Below, piece after piece: positions 9,960-19,827 of a DNA stretch of 64,000 nucleotides (the first letter of the stretch is position 1; every line of letters begins with the position of its first letter). Below the pieces are notes generated by a model that was not told where the DNA came from, did not search any database, and was given only the letters and a program-made list of their open reading frames with translations. Both the position numbers and the translations under genes were made by a program. The stretch spans positions 1,615,001-1,679,000 of the forward strand of contig NZ_AP024154.1 of NCBI RefSeq assembly GCF_015533855.1, written 5' to 3'. This DNA is from Echinicola sp. 20G. GTDB lineage: Bacteria; Bacteroidota; Bacteroidia; Cytophagales; Cyclobacteriaceae.

Positions 9960-12398
9960 ATGATCCAAAAATTTTACTTATTTCAGAGAGCTTCGTGTCT
10001 ATTGGTGACATTGTTGCTTTCCATGGGCTGCTTGAAAGCCCAAGAGCATTCTGGTTATAAATTACCGCCAAAGGAGATACTGGAGCTGGTGGATGCGCCT
10101 ACTACCCCTTCTGTTTATTTTAGCAAGAAAGGCGACTTGATGCTGATTCTAGAGCGACCGGGTTACAAATCCATCGAAGAAGTTTCACAGCCAGAATTGA
10201 GGATTGGAGGAATCCGTATCAATCCAGTGACCAATGGACCAAGTAGGTCATCTAGTTATAGTGGCATAAAGGTAAAGGAAGTTGGAAAGGGTACAGAGAC
10301 TGCTATAAAAGGATTGCCAGAAAATGTAAAGATAGACGGCGTAAGCTGGTCTGATGATGAAAAGTATTTGGCCATTAGTGTTGTGGGTAAGGCAGGTATT
10401 AGCCTTTGGGTTGCTGATTTGGAAACAATGGAAGCCAAGCCGCTTACCGGTGAGATATTAAATGAAGTATATGGCAATTCATATACCTGGTTGCCGAATA
10501 ACAGCTTATTGATCAAAGCAGTGAACCCGAATAGAGGCTCTCAGCCTGAAAAACCAATTGTTCCTGCTGGGCCTATTATTCAAGAGACTTCTGGCAATGC
10601 GGCGCCAAGCAGGACCTATCAGGATCTTTTGGAAAATGAATATGATGAAAGACTCTTTGCTTACTTTATGGATTCGCAGTTGATGATTGTGGATTTAGAT
10701 GGAGGAATGAAGCCTTTGGGTACGCCCAATATGAACAAATCCATGGACTTGTCACCGGACGGGAGCTATGTATTGGTAGAGATGATCCAAAAACCGTTTT
10801 CATATTTAGTGCCAGCTTCTAGATTTCCTTATGATGTGGAGGCTTGGAGTATTGATGGAAGTAGTAAAAAGACGATCGCAGAAATACCTTTAGATGAAGA
10901 AAGGCCAACAGGTTTTGATGCCACGGTTACCGGACCAAGGAATATTTCATGGAGAAGGGACAAGCCAGCTACATTATATTGGGCGGAAGCTCAAGATGGT
11001 GGAGATCCAAAAATGGAAATTGAAGAAAGAGATATCGTCTATACTTTGATGGCTCCATTTACTGGTGAAAAAAAGAAACTAGCTTCTACCAGCCTAAGGT
11101 TTGGTGGAATCAGTTGGTCTGATGATGATTTTGCAATATTGAATGAGAGATGGTTTGCCAGTAGACAAGAGAAACGTTCTTTGATCAACCCTAGCAATCC
11201 TGATGCAGGAAAGAAAGTGATCATTGAAAGGAGTTATTCAGACATTTATAATGATCCGGGAGACCCTGTCTACACCACCAATGAATTTGGTGAATATGTT
11301 TTGCTTAGAAAAGGCGATAAGATTTTTATGACCAGCGAAGGTGGTTCACCAGAAGGAAGCATGCCTTTCCTCTCCACTTTTGATGTAAAAAATAAGGAAC
11401 AGGAGATTCTTTGGAGATGTCAGGCGCCTTACTATGAGCAAGTAGTGAAAGTGTTGGATGATAAAGGTCAAACTTTTGTTACCAGCAAGCAAAGTACAGA
11501 TATCCAACCAAACTATTGGCTGGTCAATACAAAAAAGAGAATAGCACCTATTCAGCTGACTTATTTTGAAGACCCATACCCTTCTCTGAAAGGCATCCAA
11601 AAAGAGTTGGTGACTTATGAGCGTAACGATGGCTTGAACCTCTCTGCCACCATTTATACCCCAAAGGGCTATGATCCTGAAAAGGATGGTCCTCTACCGG
11701 TATTGATGTGGGCCTATCCGAGAGAATATAAATCCAAAGAAGTAGCCGCACAGGTAAGAGGTTCAAAATATGAGTTTACGCGCTTGTATTGGGGAACACC
11801 ACTATATTGGGTGACTCAAGGATATGCGATCATGGACCGTACAGAGATGCCCATTGTGGGAGAAGGTGACCAAGAACCCAATGACTTCTTTATTGAACAG
11901 TTGGTGGCGAATGCGGAAGCGGCCATAGATTATATTGTAGAGCGAGGAATTGGTGATCGAGATCGGATTGCGGTGGGAGGGCATTCATACGGAGCTTTTA
12001 TGACCGCCAATTTACTTTCCCACAGTGACTTGTTTGCGGCAGGAATTGCCCGAAGTGGGGCTTATAACCGGACGTTGACACCTTTTGGCTTCCAATATGA
12101 GCAGCGTACTTATTGGGAAGCTCCAGATGTGTATTTTAATATGTCTCCATTTATGCATGCTGATAAAGTCAAAACACCAATTCTTTTGATCCATGGAGTG
12201 GCAGACAATAATTCAGGTACTTTCCCAATCCAGTCAGAGCGTTACTATAATGCCTTGAAAGGCCATGGGGCTACGGCCAGATTGGTGTTCTTGCCTAATG
12301 AGAGCCATGGCTATGCTGGTCGGGAGTCGATTTTGCACACACTTTATGAAATGAATGAATGGTTGGATAAGTGGGTTAAAAATAAAGGTGCTGAATAA
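9960..12398 (+). CDS. S9 prolyl-oligopeptidase family peptidase, chloroplast-glutamyl-peptidase (CGEP) type
   Basis: 812 residues with an N-terminal signal peptide ending near LKAQ, so periplasmic or exported. A beta-propeller-like region (about residues 40-540) is followed by an alpha/beta-hydrolase domain (about 560-812). The catalytic triad is readable: Ser676 in GGHSYGAF, Asp749 in HGVADNNSG, His783 in NESHGYAG. The string RINPVTNGPSR in the propeller is typical of the glutamyl-endopeptidase branch rather than of dipeptidyl peptidase IV. Probably degrades peptides in the periplasm. Own terminator at 12448-12482. Confidence 0.85.
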   Translation: MIQKFYLFQRASCLLVTLLLSMGCLKAQEHSGYKLPPKEILELVDAPTTPSVYFSKKGDLMLILERPGYKSIEEVSQPELRIGGIRINPVTNGPSRSSSYSGIKVKEVGKGTETAIKGLPENVKIDGVSWSDDEKYLAISVVGKAGISLWVADLETMEAKPLTGEILNEVYGNSYTWLPNNSLLIKAVNPNRGSQPEKPIVPAGPIIQETSGNAAPSRTYQDLLENEYDERLFAYFMDSQLMIVDLDGGMKPLGTPNMNKSMDLSPDGSYVLVEMIQKPFSYLVPASRFPYDVEAWSIDGSSKKTIAEIPLDEERPTGFDATVTGPRNISWRRDKPATLYWAEAQDGGDPKMEIEERDIVYTLMAPFTGEKKKLASTSLRFGGISWSDDDFAILNERWFASRQEKRSLINPSNPDAGKKVIIERSYSDIYNDPGDPVYTTNEFGEYVLLRKGDKIFMTSEGGSPEGSMPFLSTFDVKNKEQEILWRCQAPYYEQVVKVLDDKGQTFVTSKQSTDIQPNYWLVNTKKRIAPIQLTYFEDPYPSLKGIQKELVTYERNDGLNLSATIYTPKGYDPEKDGPLPVLMWAYPREYKSKEVAAQVRGSKYEFTRLYWGTPLYWVTQGYAIMDRTEMPIVGEGDQEPNDFFIEQLVANAEAAIDYIVERGIGDRDRIAVGGHSYGAFMTANLLSHSDLFAAGIARSGAYNRTLTPFGFQYEQRTYWEAPDVYFNMSPFMHADKVKTPILLIHGVADNNSGTFPIQSERYYNALKGHGATARLVFLPNESHGYAGRESILHTLYEMNEWLDKWVKNKGAE

Positions 12399-12447
12399 GT
12401 TACTCCCAGATTTGAGTATTAATTGAATCATAGAAAGAAATATATTG

Positions 12448-12482
12448 AAAATCCCACGAGATGGTATCTGTGGGATTTTTTT
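12448..12482 (+). terminator. Rho-independent terminator after the S9 peptidase gene
   Basis: Ten-bp stem (12448-12457 with 12470-12479), 12-nt loop, followed by a run of T. Confidence 0.8.
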
Positions 12483-12523
12483 GTAAATTACTTGTAATGA
12501 AAGGATAGCAAACTTCATGGTAC

Positions 12524-12557
12524 TTGGTGGATTATGAAGAATTTACATTTATTTTTG
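12524..12557 (+). promoter_or_regulatory. Bacteroidota-type promoter for the T9SS repeat protein
   Basis: TTG at 12524-12526 and TATTTTTG at 12550-12557 (consensus TAnnTTTG) with 23 nt between, followed by the ATG at 12590. Matches the primary sigma-factor promoter described for Bacteroides and Flavobacterium. Confidence 0.6.
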
Positions 12558-12589
12558 CAAGTGATTCGCTTTAAACACTTGAGTGTGGT

Positions 12590-15391
12590 ATGAAAAAAAC
12601 TCTACTGTTATTTTTGACACTGATAATTTGCCATTATTCTTTTTCACAAAGTTGGAGACGTGTTGGAAGTTGGGGAAATGAGCTCACCGATATCCATTGG
12701 GTCAATGACGATGTGGCTTATATTTCAGGAGATCAGATTATCCTTAAGACTGTGGATGGAGGGGAGAATTGGGTGGAGCAAGAAGCACCTCTTGATGCAA
12801 AGATGCTGACTTTGGACTTTTTTGATCACAATAATGGACTAATGGTGGGTGAAGGAGGCTTGATTTTCAAGACTAGCGATGGTGGAAATTCATGGACTAT
12901 TGTAACCTCAGGTGTTTCAGAGAACTTTTATTCTGTTAAATTTATTAGTCAAAATAAAGTATTGGTTGCTGGAGAAGCTGGGCAGTTATTGGTTTCAGAA
13001 AATGGTGGAAATACATGGACAAAGCAAAGCCTTGGGACAACTGCTTCTTTGAATTCTATTTATTTTGTGAATGCTGACTCCGGGTATATTGCAACTTCAG
13101 CTGCTAAAATCCTAAAAACTACCAATGGTGGAGCAAGTTGGCAAAGCATAAGCACCCCTGTGAGCTTTCGGCTAAATGATGTGCATTTTTCTAATGATAC
13201 AACAGGATATACCGTCGGCGATAATGGAACGATCTTAAAGACCATTGATGCAGGACTGTCCTGGGCATATATCCAAAGCGGAACCAACTATGATTATCAT
13301 CGAGTAGCTTTTAATGAGAGTAATGCCAATATCGGTATAATCGGTGGAGAAGGAGGAATTGTTTTATATACCAATAATGCTGGGCTAACATTTGTAGAGA
13401 GGACTAGCCGAACCACTGAAGACATAGCAGGGATTGATTATAAATTAAGTTCCAATACAGTTTTTGCGGTGGCCAATAGTGGTGTGCTGATTTCTTCCAC
13501 CAATTCCGGCAGCTCTTGGTCCCTTCGGATGTCTGGTAGAAATAATCATTTTTCAGCCATTGATTTTGTTACAGATGTTAGGGGGTATATAGCCGGCGAA
13601 GAAGCCCTGGTCCTGTTGACAACCAATGGAGGTACTTCCTTTACAGATCGCTCAAGGCCCTTGGATGTGGATTTTCATGATATTGAGTTTGAAACTGCAG
13701 CATTTGGTTATGTGGTGGGTGATGGAGGCACTATTTTAAACACAACCAATTCAGGTGGCTCTTGGACAGCTTTAAACCCTAATACAGAAAAGAACTTGTA
13801 TGGTCTCCACTTTTTTGATACAGATGTAGGCTATATAGTCGGTGAGGGTGGTTACATTGCTAAAACGGAAAATAGAGGGGTAAATTGGGAAACCATTCAG
13901 GAAGGAACAGGAAGTGTCAATTTTAAGGATGTAAATTTCTTTAACAACCAAATAGGACTCATCATCGGGGAGCAGGGTAAGCTTTTTAGAACTACTGGTA
14001 ATGATGTTTGGGAAGAGGTTTCATTAACTGAATCCAATGATTTAAATAGCTTGGTGGTTTTGGATGAGCAAACTGCCCTGATAGCAGGAAATTCAGGCGT
14101 TCTTTACAAGACTTCTGATGCAGGGGCTAATTGGGAAAAGCTGAACACTAATTTTAACAGTGATTTTAAAGGCATTGACTTTCTGGATGGGGAGGTTGGT
14201 TTTATTGTGGGAGACAAGGGCTTGATTATACAGACCATGGATCAGGGCCTTTCGTGGGAGGAGGTTTCTACCAATACTTTTCAGGATTTTAAGGCCATCA
14301 GTTTTGGAGATGTCAATACAGGTTATGCAGTAGGCGAAAATGGTATTTTCTATCAATATAGCTGTCTATTGCCAGAGGCTACCAGTGATATTTTTGGCTT
14401 GGATAACATTTGCATGAGCCAGCAAATCTACACTGTCCAAGATGAAGCAGTAGGTGATTTGAGTTTTGAGTGGCGTGTAGATGGTGGACAGATCTTGGAA
14501 GGGCAAGGCAGCAATAGGATAATCGTGGAATGGAATACTCCTGGGAGAAATGCGGTTCTGGTACAAGGACAAAATGTTTGTGGAAAAGGTCCTACCACTG
14601 CTTTGGAAGTATTAGTTTCAGAAGAGCCTAAGCAGCTTGTGGAGGTAATTGGTGATGGAGTGGCCTGTTATGGGAGTACACAGCCTTTTGAAGTGGATTC
14701 TGTTGCTGGAACTGAATATGTTTGGGAAGTTACAGGCGGAGCGATTCAATCTGGGCAGGGTACCGCACATATCACGGTAGATTGGACGGAGTTGGGAGAA
14801 CAACATCTTACCGTGTTTGCTAGAAACGCTTGTGGACAAGGACCTGATTTGAACAAATCCATTACCGTGATCCAATCCCCTGAGCAGCCTGGAGTAATAC
14901 AAGGGTCAGTTCAAGTGGGGCTGGTGGAAGAAGCTTATGAGGTGCCAGCTGTATCAGGTATCAACTACCAATGGGAAACTGGAGGTGGAGGAAATATCAT
15001 CAGTGGTCAAGGCACCAATAGTGTGGTGGTGAGTTGGGAGAAGGAAGGTGATTTTGAACTGAAAGTGACTCCTATGAATGCCTGTAATGAAGGGCAAAGC
15101 CAGAGCCTAAATGTAAATGTCAATTTAATCACTGCGATAGAAAATGAAGAGGAAAATACCATTGTAAAAATTTATCCGAATCCATCAGAAGGAGATATCC
15201 ACATTTCGGTGAAAGGAGTGGGTAATATCAAGGAAATCAGGGTGATGAACTCTTTTGGTCAAAGTTTACAGAAAATTACGCCTGGTTTGGGGATATTTGA
15301 TTTTGATATACAGAATTTACCAAAAGGAGTGTTGTTTGTTGTGGTTGAATCAAGCGCAGGAAAAACGGTGGATAAAGTGTGGATAAAATAA
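12590..15391 (+). CDS. Secreted YCF48/BNR-repeat protein with PKD-like domains and type IX sorting domain
   Basis: 933 residues. Signal peptide ending HYSFSQ. Residues about 25-590 hold roughly a dozen beta-propeller repeats, each with a Gly-Gly-x-x-Trp turn (DGGENWVEQ, DGGNSWTIV, NGGNTWTKQ, NGGASWQSI and others) preceded by a GYIVG/GYVVG-like strand, as in YCF48-type photosystem-assembly folds. Three PKD/Ig-like modules follow (about 600-840), each with a WEVTGG/WETGGG-like core and a GQG turn. The end (about 855-933) is a type A T9SS sorting domain with IYPNPSEG and the basic tail VDKVWIK. It should therefore be exported by T9SS and attached to or released from the cell surface. Binding partner unknown. 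Confidence 0.85.
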   Translation: MKKTLLLFLTLIICHYSFSQSWRRVGSWGNELTDIHWVNDDVAYISGDQIILKTVDGGENWVEQEAPLDAKMLTLDFFDHNNGLMVGEGGLIFKTSDGGNSWTIVTSGVSENFYSVKFISQNKVLVAGEAGQLLVSENGGNTWTKQSLGTTASLNSIYFVNADSGYIATSAAKILKTTNGGASWQSISTPVSFRLNDVHFSNDTTGYTVGDNGTILKTIDAGLSWAYIQSGTNYDYHRVAFNESNANIGIIGGEGGIVLYTNNAGLTFVERTSRTTEDIAGIDYKLSSNTVFAVANSGVLISSTNSGSSWSLRMSGRNNHFSAIDFVTDVRGYIAGEEALVLLTTNGGTSFTDRSRPLDVDFHDIEFETAAFGYVVGDGGTILNTTNSGGSWTALNPNTEKNLYGLHFFDTDVGYIVGEGGYIAKTENRGVNWETIQEGTGSVNFKDVNFFNNQIGLIIGEQGKLFRTTGNDVWEEVSLTESNDLNSLVVLDEQTALIAGNSGVLYKTSDAGANWEKLNTNFNSDFKGIDFLDGEVGFIVGDKGLIIQTMDQGLSWEEVSTNTFQDFKAISFGDVNTGYAVGENGIFYQYSCLLPEATSDIFGLDNICMSQQIYTVQDEAVGDLSFEWRVDGGQILEGQGSNRIIVEWNTPGRNAVLVQGQNVCGKGPTTALEVLVSEEPKQLVEVIGDGVACYGSTQPFEVDSVAGTEYVWEVTGGAIQSGQGTAHITVDWTELGEQHLTVFARNACGQGPDLNKSITVIQSPEQPGVIQGSVQVGLVEEAYEVPAVSGINYQWETGGGGNIISGQGTNSVVVSWEKEGDFELKVTPMNACNEGQSQSLNVNVNLITAIENEEENTIVKIYPNPSEGDIHISVKGVGNIKEIRVMNSFGQSLQKITPGLGIFDFDIQNLPKGVLFVVVESSAGKTVDKVWIK

Positions 15392-15496
15392 CGTTTTTCT
15401 GACCAAAATATACGCGTGAGTATATTTGAAATCACAATTGAATATTCAGTCTAGTAAGATGATTTTAGAATAAATAGTGCATCAATTCCACTTTAA

Positions 15497-15536
15497 ACAA
15501 AAGCCCCCAAACCAATTATGGTTTGGGGGCTTTTGT
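15497..15536. terminator. Bidirectional terminator between convergent genes
   Basis: Seventeen-bp perfect stem (15497-15513 with 15520-15536), GC-rich in the middle and A/T-rich at both ends. It can end transcription of the T9SS gene and of the convergent phosphatase gene. Confidence 0.92.
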
Positions 15537-15549
15537 TATGGATGAGTTC

Positions 15550-17175
15550 TTACTTAGTGATTTCCTGAATAGGCTGGCCAGAGGTGCCATTAGGAATCCT
15601 GATATTCAGTAGCATAGAAACCGTTGGAGCAATGTCAGTGATGGTGCAATACCTGGTGCTGGTTCCAGCTTCCACATTCCAACCGTAGAATAAAACAGGA
15701 ACATGAGTGTCATAAATGTACCCAGTACCATGGGTAGTCCCCCTGGAAGAGTTGGTCAGCCAAGCAGGTTCCATGACCAAGAGCACATCTCCTGAAGCTT
15801 TATGGTTAAAACCCATTTGAAGCAAATGCTTTCTGCCTTCAGTATATTCATTACTTTTCATATTGGCAGCTGTATAAGCTTCTTTGATACCATCGAATTT
15901 TAACATGAAGTCAGCAATTTCACGTTGCACTTTTGAGAGCTCAAATCCTTTTTCTTCTAGCAATTCTCTATTTAAAAAGATTTGCTCATTGGAAGTATTT
16001 AGTATCCAATTGCCTTCACCATAATGCTCTCTGGTGAATCCTTTCAATTGGGTCAAAGCAAACCTGGTGTCAAAGCTACCTGTAGGAACCTCAATGCTTT
16101 TCATATAATTGACCACTTCGGCCACGGCATGGTCAGCGGTTAGGAAAACCAAGTACTCTCCTTTACCATACTCCTTATCCAAATAGTCAAAGAATTTTTC
16201 AAGGCCTTGATCAAGTCTTAGATAGGTGTCTTCCAATTCGATAGAAGTAGGTCCAAATCGATGTCCCACATAATCGGTAGAAGAGAAACTTACAGCCAAG
16301 AAGTCAGTATCGTCACCTTTACCTAGTTTTTCTCCCTCGATAGCGGCCATGGCCATGTCCAAAGTAAGGTCATTGCCAAATGGTGTGGATGCAATCATTC
16401 CAAGACCGTCGTTGTTTTCCATAAGTTCTTTTAAGTCATATGGAAAATCAGTGGTTTCCCTACCGATAAATGGAGATTCAAAATCATTGTTGTCCTCAAC
16501 ACTTTGGATATAGGTTTTGATATTGTAAAGTGGCTTCCACGGTTTGGACAAGTACTTTTGAGCTAGTTTTTTGTTGTTGAACTTTTTCACCCAGTCAGGT
16601 AACTCTTCCTTGTAATAAGTGGAAGTCATAAACCCTCCGGTTTCCTTATCATACCAATAGGCATCTCCCAGGTGGCCTGCAGGAAGCGCAGCACCACGAT
16701 CTTTGATCGCTACCCCTACTACCTTTGAACGTTGGTTAGTGGAAAGCTTAAGTTCATCGGTAATTGTGGTGGTCAAAAGGTTCCTTGGGGAAACATGACC
16801 ATTTTTTTCGGCTCCACCTACAGCTGTTACGGTACTGTCACCGGCGCAGTATATGGATTTTCCCAATTTTCTGACATACCAGTTATTTCCAATAATGCCG
16901 TGCGTGGCAGGTGTAGTGCCAGTATAGACTGATGAGTGCCCCGGTCCTGTGTAAGTGGGGATGTAGTTATAATGGCCGTTTTTCATCATAAAGCCTTCAT
17001 GCATCAAGCGCTTGAATCCACCTTCCGTGTATCGGTCATGAAATTTGTGAAGGTATTCATAACGCATTTGGTCAACTACAATGCCTACCACCAATTTTGG
17101 CTTATCGGAATTTTGAGCAATGCTGGTACTGAGAGTGGCCAGCAAAATCAAGCTGGCAAGAAAAATTTTTTTCAT
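15550..17175 (-). CDS. pafA: PafA-type phosphate-irrepressible alkaline phosphatase
   Basis: 541 residues from the ATG at 17175, which opens a clear signal peptide (MKKIFLASLILLATLSTSIAQ). The longer frame upstream crosses the likely promoter. Alkaline-phosphatase superfamily: Asp35 in VVDQMR, nucleophile Thr76 in PTYTGPGH, Asn97 in IIGNNWY, and Lys158 and Arg160 in IKDRGA. These correspond to the Thr/Asn/Lys/Arg set known from Elizabethkingia PafA. Metal ligands lie in the SSTDYVGHRFGP and TADHAVAE strings and at the C-terminal HGTGY. Periplasmic phosphomonoesterase that releases phosphate even when phosphate is plentiful. Assignment is by motif only. Confidence 0.85.
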   Translation of the reverse strand: MKKIFLASLILLATLSTSIAQNSDKPKLVVGIVVDQMRYEYLHKFHDRYTEGGFKRLMHEGFMMKNGHYNYIPTYTGPGHSSVYTGTTPATHGIIGNNWYVRKLGKSIYCAGDSTVTAVGGAEKNGHVSPRNLLTTTITDELKLSTNQRSKVVGVAIKDRGAALPAGHLGDAYWYDKETGGFMTSTYYKEELPDWVKKFNNKKLAQKYLSKPWKPLYNIKTYIQSVEDNNDFESPFIGRETTDFPYDLKELMENNDGLGMIASTPFGNDLTLDMAMAAIEGEKLGKGDDTDFLAVSFSSTDYVGHRFGPTSIELEDTYLRLDQGLEKFFDYLDKEYGKGEYLVFLTADHAVAEVVNYMKSIEVPTGSFDTRFALTQLKGFTREHYGEGNWILNTSNEQIFLNRELLEEKGFELSKVQREIADFMLKFDGIKEAYTAANMKSNEYTEGRKHLLQMGFNHKASGDVLLVMEPAWLTNSSRGTTHGTGYIYDTHVPVLFYGWNVEAGTSTRYCTITDIAPTVSMLLNIRIPNGTSGQPIQEITK

Positions 17176-17198
17176 TAGAATAGGTCCATTTTTATTGA

Positions 17199-17206
17199 CA
17201 AATATA
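17199..17206 (-). promoter_or_regulatory. -7 box TATATTTG of the pafA-like gene
   Basis: On the minus strand reads TATATTTG, an exact TAnnTTTG box, 24 bp before the chosen ATG at 17175. It supports that start over the longer frame. No clear TTG at -33. Confidence 0.45.
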
Positions 17207-17382
17207 GGGATTACAGTCATTTGGGATGTAAACATAATATGAAGTATCTAAATGAAAGGTCCAGAGCGAGATAACTGGTGAAAATCATTTAGGAACGGTC
17301 GCCCAAGGTAAAGAAATTTACATTTATGTAAAAACGATTGTAATTTTCCCCTTCAATAATCAAATTGAGAAAAAATCAAAAC

Positions 17383-18987
17383 ATGAGAAATTATAAAGTT
17401 ATAATGGTGCTACTGGTTTTCGGATTGACTTCACAGTGGACAAAAGCCCAATCCTATTTTGATGATGGGTTAGGAAAAGATTTTCACCAAACTAGAAGGG
17501 AGGCCGTCAGAAGTATGATGCCGGAGAGTTCCGTGGCAGTTTTTTTTACCTCACCCGTGAAAAACCGATCGAATGATGTAGATTTTGAATATCATCCCAA
17601 TACCGATTTTTTCTATTTGACAGGGTATAGGGAGCCTAATTCGGTCTTGCTGATTTTTAGTGAAAAAGTTGAAATGGGAGGTGAGATGGTTGATGAGGTG
17701 ATTTATGTGCAACCAAGAGATGAAAATGCTGAGATGTGGAATGGGAAGCGCTTGGGTATCGAGGGCGTAAAAGAAAATTTGGGTTTTGACCATGTTTATT
17801 TAAATGAAGATTTTGCGTCTGAGCCTAAAATAGACTTTGAGCAATTTGATAAAATTCTATCCTTTAGCCTTTCTGATGGAATAGAGGAAAGCTCCGCCAA
17901 CAAAAGCATGATGGCCATGCGAGAGAGCTTCAAAGCCAAAACGCAGTATCCAGCACAAATGTCTGAGGTAACCAATAAGATGTATGAACTGATCCGGGTA
18001 ACTGATTTGGAAAATTCTGCCAATGTGGCCCAAGTGATTGGTAGGTACAGAAAGTATTACCCTGAGGTTGAAAATGATGATGTGCTGATGGAGTTTGCCA
18101 ATGCAGAGTCTCCAGAAAAGCGAATGGAAGTGGCAGAAAAGCTGCCAAGCAGTAAACTGAATATTTCAGCTTTACCGGAAATGATGAATGCCTTGAGAGG
18201 AGTCAAAACAGCGGAGGAAATAGAGATGTTAAGAAAGGCTATTAGGATTTCTGCCATTGGACAAATAGAAGTGATGAAAGCGCTTCAACCAGGAATTTCA
18301 GAGAGAGAAGTACAAGGGATTCATGAGTTTGTGTACAAGAGGTACGGTGCAGAAGCGGTAGGGTATCCTTCTATAGTAGGTGCTGGGAAGAATGGTTGTA
18401 TTCTTCATTATATTTCCAATGATTTGAGAAACCCAGATAAGCGTTTGATGCTTATGGATCTTGGGGCAGAGTGGAGAGGTTATACGGCCGATGTGACGCG
18501 CACGATTCCTATCAATGGAAAGTTTACTGAAGAGGAAAAAGCGATTTATGATTTGGTATATAAGGCACAGGATGAGGCCATAAAAATGTGCAAGCCAGGA
18601 ACTGAGTTTGGTGAAGTAGGAAAGGTTGCCCAAAGAATCATTAACGAGGGTTTGGCTGAATTGGGAATCATTGTGCGTGGTCAGCGTCACCGTTATTTTC
18701 CGCATGGAACCAGCCATCATTTAGGACTTGATGTGCATGATCGTGGCGGATATGGCAAATTGGAGGCTGGTATGGTGATTACGGTGGAGCCTGGTGTCTA
18801 TATTCCAGAAGGCAGTGATTGTGACCCCAAATGGTGGAACATTGCTGTAAGAATAGAAGATGATGTATTGATCACTGAAAGTGGATTTGAAAACCTATCC
18901 GCTGAAGCTCCAAGAAGTAGCGATGATGTGGAGGCAATGATGGCCAAGCCAAGTGTGTTGGAAAATTGGGTTTTGCCTGAGTTATAA
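17383..18987 (+). CDS. M24B metallopeptidase, aminopeptidase P (Xaa-Pro) family, exported
   Basis: 534 residues from the ATG at 17383. A TTG six codons upstream in frame is less likely because the ATG starts a normal signal peptide (MRNYKVIMVLLVFGLTSQWTKAQ, cleaved after AQ). N-terminal aminopeptidase-P domain (about 25-170) and C-terminal pita-bread fold. The dinuclear metal ligands are visible: the two Asp in MDLGAEWRGYTADVTR, His in GTSHHLGLDVHD, Glu in ITVEPGVYIPE and Glu in AVRIEDDVL. Removes the N-terminal residue before proline; periplasmic here. Confidence 0.92.
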   Translation: MRNYKVIMVLLVFGLTSQWTKAQSYFDDGLGKDFHQTRREAVRSMMPESSVAVFFTSPVKNRSNDVDFEYHPNTDFFYLTGYREPNSVLLIFSEKVEMGGEMVDEVIYVQPRDENAEMWNGKRLGIEGVKENLGFDHVYLNEDFASEPKIDFEQFDKILSFSLSDGIEESSANKSMMAMRESFKAKTQYPAQMSEVTNKMYELIRVTDLENSANVAQVIGRYRKYYPEVENDDVLMEFANAESPEKRMEVAEKLPSSKLNISALPEMMNALRGVKTAEEIEMLRKAIRISAIGQIEVMKALQPGISEREVQGIHEFVYKRYGAEAVGYPSIVGAGKNGCILHYISNDLRNPDKRLMLMDLGAEWRGYTADVTRTIPINGKFTEEEKAIYDLVYKAQDEAIKMCKPGTEFGEVGKVAQRIINEGLAELGIIVRGQRHRYFPHGTSHHLGLDVHDRGGYGKLEAGMVITVEPGVYIPEGSDCDPKWWNIAVRIEDDVLITESGFENLSAEAPRSSDDVEAMMAKPSVLENWVLPEL

Positions 18988-19025
18988 AAAAAGCCCCAAG
19001 CGAAAATTTTCGCTTGGGGCTTTTT
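18988..19025. terminator. Bidirectional terminator between the M24 peptidase and a CarboxypepD-reg gene
   Basis: A near-perfect 38-bp palindrome (18988-19006 with 19007-19025) with A and T tracts at its outer ends, between convergent genes. Confidence 0.92.
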
Positions 19026-19045
19026 GTATATTGATTCAATACCTT

Positions 19046-19738
19046 TTAATCTTTGCTTTTTAGATCTCCTCTTTTGATGGATTTGATAAATTCAGCCCAT
19101 GCAAATGGGTTTAGGAGTGGGAAAGAACGAGGACCATAGCGATCTTGGATTTGCTGCATCTGGCCACTTTGGAAAGCCCTGAAGTTTTCATTTCCAGAGG
19201 CCGGCATTTGTTCTGCCCATCTCAACAACATCTGTGGACTCAGGTTGCCTCTATCCAGTGGGATGTCTTCAATGTTCATTGCCAAAACTGCTTGTTTGAA
19301 CTCTTCTTCAGTAGGGTAGGGCATTACTTCTATTTCTCCCAAGGCAATTTCGTCTTGAACCATGGTAAGCACAAGACTGATTTTATCGCTTTCCACGGTC
19401 TGAGGTACTTTGAAGGTTTGATTTTTCAAGCCCACAAAACTAAATATCACACTATCTCCTTCAGCCACTGGCATAGAGAAGTAACCAAAGTGATTGGAGC
19501 TGGTTCCCCGGCCTTTCGTTGGGACATACACGTTTACACCAGCAACAGCAGTGGTGCTATCTGCATTCAATATGATCCCGGAAAGCTGAATGACTTTCTT
19601 TTCTTGGGTATCTTGTGCATTGGTATTTTGTATCCCTACAGCTAAGAGGGCAAAAAATAAAAAGATGGAGAGATATGGAATAGAAATTTTCAAAATGGCT
19701 CTTTTTATGAGAAACGTCCTGTAGGCTAAATGGTTCAC
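19046..19738 (-). CDS. Exported CarboxypepD-reg-like protein
   Basis: 230 residues. An N-terminal hydrophobic signal (about residues 18-40, cleaved near TNAQ) is followed by a carboxypeptidase-regulatory-like beta-sandwich (LSGIILNADSTTAVAGVNVY, GYFSMPVAEGDSVIFSFVGL, about 50-140), the module that fronts SusC/TonB receptors but is here free-standing. The C-terminal part has no family I recognise. Common in Bacteroidota as a periplasmic or outer-membrane-associated protein of unknown role. Confidence 0.75.
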   Translation of the reverse strand: MNHLAYRTFLIKRAILKISIPYLSIFLFFALLAVGIQNTNAQDTQEKKVIQLSGIILNADSTTAVAGVNVYVPTKGRGTSSNHFGYFSMPVAEGDSVIFSFVGLKNQTFKVPQTVESDKISLVLTMVQDEIALGEIEVMPYPTEEEFKQAVLAMNIEDIPLDRGNLSPQMLLRWAEQMPASGNENFRAFQSGQMQQIQDRYGPRSFPLLNPFAWAEFIKSIKRGDLKSKD

Positions 19739-19827
19739 ACATTGGCCTTCATTTTCAACCGCTATAATAGGTTATTTTCGGGGTATTTTCTTAATTTCAA
19801 GCAGGTTTCTTCGTTAAAAGTTATTAA

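Noticed and set aside
12650..14370. Repeated segments that might be a tandem DNA repeat or CRISPR-like array
   Set aside because: They are degenerate YCF48/BNR protein repeats; the DNA copies differ too much and are coding.
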